Of a stretch of DNA of 64,000 nt, positions 62,598 to 64,000 are shown piece after piece. Under the pieces are notes generated by a model. The model made no database searches. It worked only from the letters and a program-made list of their open reading frames with translations, and was not told the DNA's origin. Origin of the DNA: Dysgonomonas sp. 520 (GTDB lineage: Bacteria; Bacteroidota; Bacteroidia; Bacteroidales; Dysgonomonadaceae). The stretch lies in NCBI RefSeq assembly GCF_010501095.1, contig NZ_QVMP01000012.1, positions 1 to 64,000 of the forward strand, read 5' to 3'. A program made the position numbers and the translations under genes. The number at the start of each line of letters is the position of its first letter. Positions within the stretch are counted from its first letter, which is position 1.

Positions 62598-62705
62598 TGT
62601 GGTGTTAATTTAGGTAAATATTGGGATAAAATACTAAATTAATATTTTTTGTAAAAAAGTACTATAACTAACGAAGCTAAGGCAAACAGGTATCATAAAA
62701 TGTTG

Positions 62706-62713
62706 TATCTTTG
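62706..62713 (+). promoter_or_regulatory. -7 box of the ABC exporter gene
   Basis: TATCTTTG matches TAnnTTTG, 67 bases before the ATG at 62781. Confidence 0.45.
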
Positions 62714-62780
62714 CAAGATTGGAAGAAGATAGCACATTTGTCTTTACAAAGAAAGAATCAATAAAGATTAGAAAGAAAAC

Positions 62781-64000
62781 ATGTCAGACATAGCGATAAA
62801 ATTTGAGAATATAGCAAAACAATATAGATTGGGAACAATCGGAACGGGTACACTGAGTCACGACATTAATAGGTGGTGGCATCTGGTTAGAGGGAAAGAA
62901 GACCCATACCTAAAAATAGGAGAGGTGAACGACCGGAGCCAGAAGGCTAATAGTAAGTATGTTTGGGCACTGAAGGATATCTCGTTCGACGTAAAGCAGG
63001 GAGAGGTTTTAGGTATCATCGGTAAAAATGGTGCAGGAAAATCGACCTTGCTGAAAATACTTTCACGAGTTACTTCGCCAACCGTAGGAGAAATAAAAGC
63101 CAAGGGGCGCATAGCATCGCTATTGGAGGTCGGAACCGGCTTTCACCCTGAAATGACCGGACGGCAAAACATATATATGAATGGCTCTATTATGGGGATG
63201 ACTCGCCACGAAATAAAAAGTAAACTGGATGAAATAGTAGACTTTGCAGGTGTCGAGAAATATATAGATACACCCGTCAAACGATATTCGTCGGGGATGA
63301 TGGTGCGTTTGGGGTTTGCCGTTGCCGCACATCTCGAACCCGAAATATTAGTTGTGGACGAAGTGTTGGCTGTTGGCGATGCCGAATTTCAGAAAAAAGC
63401 TATCGGGAAAATGAAGGATGTGTCTCTAGGTGGAGGCCGCACGGTTCTTTTTGTGAGCCACAATCTTGATGCTGTAAAAAAACTTTGTAATACAGGCCTT
63501 CTGTTGAGAAATGGTTCGATATATTGTCAAGGAGAAATAAATGATGTGTTAAATATATACGTTTCTGACAATAAGAAGATTATGCAAGTTGAATTTAATA
63601 AAAAAATAGATGACAACTTAATATTAAATTCCATATATCTTACCGGTGATGACAACGAGATAAAAGATACGTTTATGATTGGAGAGAAGTGGAAGATAAA
63701 CGTTCATTTTGAAGTTACTGAGGGTAACCTGAAAAATGTTGTTTTTGCAACAGGACTAAATACTAACCTTGATACACCGATTTCAACAACATGGTCCGAA
63801 CCACAAAACCTACCGAAAGGGACATATACTATTTCGTTTGAAAATGACAGTTTGTTCCTTCAAAAAGGAAACTTCAAATTGATAGTAGGTATATCTAAAG
63901 GTAACGAATCTTTGTTTTATAATGATTCGTCTTTAGAGTTTAGTATTGATCTGATTTCGAAAACGTCAAATGATAACCTTATTAAGATAGATGGAACTAC
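62781..64000 (+). CDS. Polysaccharide ABC exporter ATP-binding protein (Wzt-like), 3' end outside the window
   Basis: The visible 406 residues contain an ABC ATPase of the capsule/O-antigen exporter type: Walker A GIIGKNGAGKSTLL, the exporter-type RIASLLEVGTGFHPEMTGRQNI, signature YSSGMMVRLGFA, Walker B ILVVDEVLAVGD, and the H-loop VLFVSHNLDAV. After about residue 255 a C-terminal domain follows (Wzt_C-like, LNSIYLTGDDNEIKDTF), which in Wzt recognises the capped polysaccharide chain. The permease partner would lie outside the window or further on. This probably starts a surface polysaccharide gene cluster. Confidence 0.9.
   Translation, partial: MSDIAIKFENIAKQYRLGTIGTGTLSHDINRWWHLVRGKEDPYLKIGEVNDRSQKANSKYVWALKDISFDVKQGEVLGIIGKNGAGKSTLLKILSRVTSPTVGEIKAKGRIASLLEVGTGFHPEMTGRQNIYMNGSIMGMTRHEIKSKLDEIVDFAGVEKYIDTPVKRYSSGMMVRLGFAVAAHLEPEILVVDEVLAVGDAEFQKKAIGKMKDVSLGGGRTVLFVSHNLDAVKKLCNTGLLLRNGSIYCQGEINDVLNIYVSDNKKIMQVEFNKKIDDNLILNSIYLTGDDNEIKDTFMIGEKWKINVHFEVTEGNLKNVVFATGLNTNLDTPISTTWSEPQNLPKGTYTISFENDSLFLQKGNFKLIVGISKGNESLFYNDSSLEFSIDLISKTSNDNLIKIDGT

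Overview
The window looks like chromosomal DNA of an anaerobic Bacteroidales, most plausibly near Dysgonomonas/Dysgonomonadaceae. The genus is an inference from gene content, not a search. Supporting signs are many Bacteroidetes-type -7 boxes (TAnnTTTG), a type IX secretion (T9SS) C-terminal domain on a secreted glycoside hydrolase, SusC-style carboxypeptidase-regulatory N-termini, NigD-like, DUF3078 and DUF5686 proteins, an EF-G2-type elongation factor, an adenosylcobalamin ribonucleotide reductase, and fermentation genes (pyruvate formate-lyase, succinate:CoA transferase). No rRNA, tRNA, CRISPR array, phage or complete insertion sequence was seen.

Layout. 1-6.2 kb: truncated papain-like protease, T9SS-exported GH128 enzyme, smpB operon, pyrophosphatase, and a duplicated HEAT-repeat gene block with palindromic repeats. 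6.3-14.9 kb: envelope protein, HipA-like kinase/DUF3037 pair, VOC protein, metY, esterase, pirin and YceI, with MITE-like and REP-like repeats between. 15-21.6 kb: lipoprotein, a VIT/VWA protein with a SusC-like N-terminus, and the first AraC/surface-protein cassette. 21.8-33 kb: pflB-pflA, DUF5686 outer-membrane protein, ettA, phosphoesterase, outer-membrane and NigD-like proteins. 33-36.2 kb: argB, then pheA and an aminotransferase behind a Phe-rich leader peptide and attenuator. 36.2-46.5 kb: deacetylase, LytTR/NAGPA-like operon, succinate:CoA transferase, GlxA regulator, MBL-fold protein, sugar kinase, SGNH hydrolase, amidinotransferase-like enzyme, WG-repeat protein. 46.7-54.3 kb: EF-G2, nrdJ, galM-galK. 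54.5-58.5 kb: small unknown genes, a candidate ncRNA and the second AraC/surface-protein cassette. 59-64 kb: putA and the start of a polysaccharide ABC exporter.

The most unusual item is a pair of paralogous cassettes (19.3-21.6 kb and 56.2-58.5 kb). Each has a short promoter-hairpin-terminator unit, an AraC-type regulator on the opposite strand, a divergent intergenic region with two direct-repeat operators exactly 120 bp apart, a leader hairpin, and a secreted protein. In each cassette the loop of the short transcript is the exact complement of the leader hairpin loop (TTATG/CATAA in one, TTAGC/GCTAA in the other). This looks like a covarying, cassette-specific RNA-RNA (or inverted-repeat DNA) device. 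A second strong item is a classical ribosome-mediated attenuator in front of pheA, with a 23-codon leader holding eight Phe codons, an antiterminator pairing and an intrinsic terminator.
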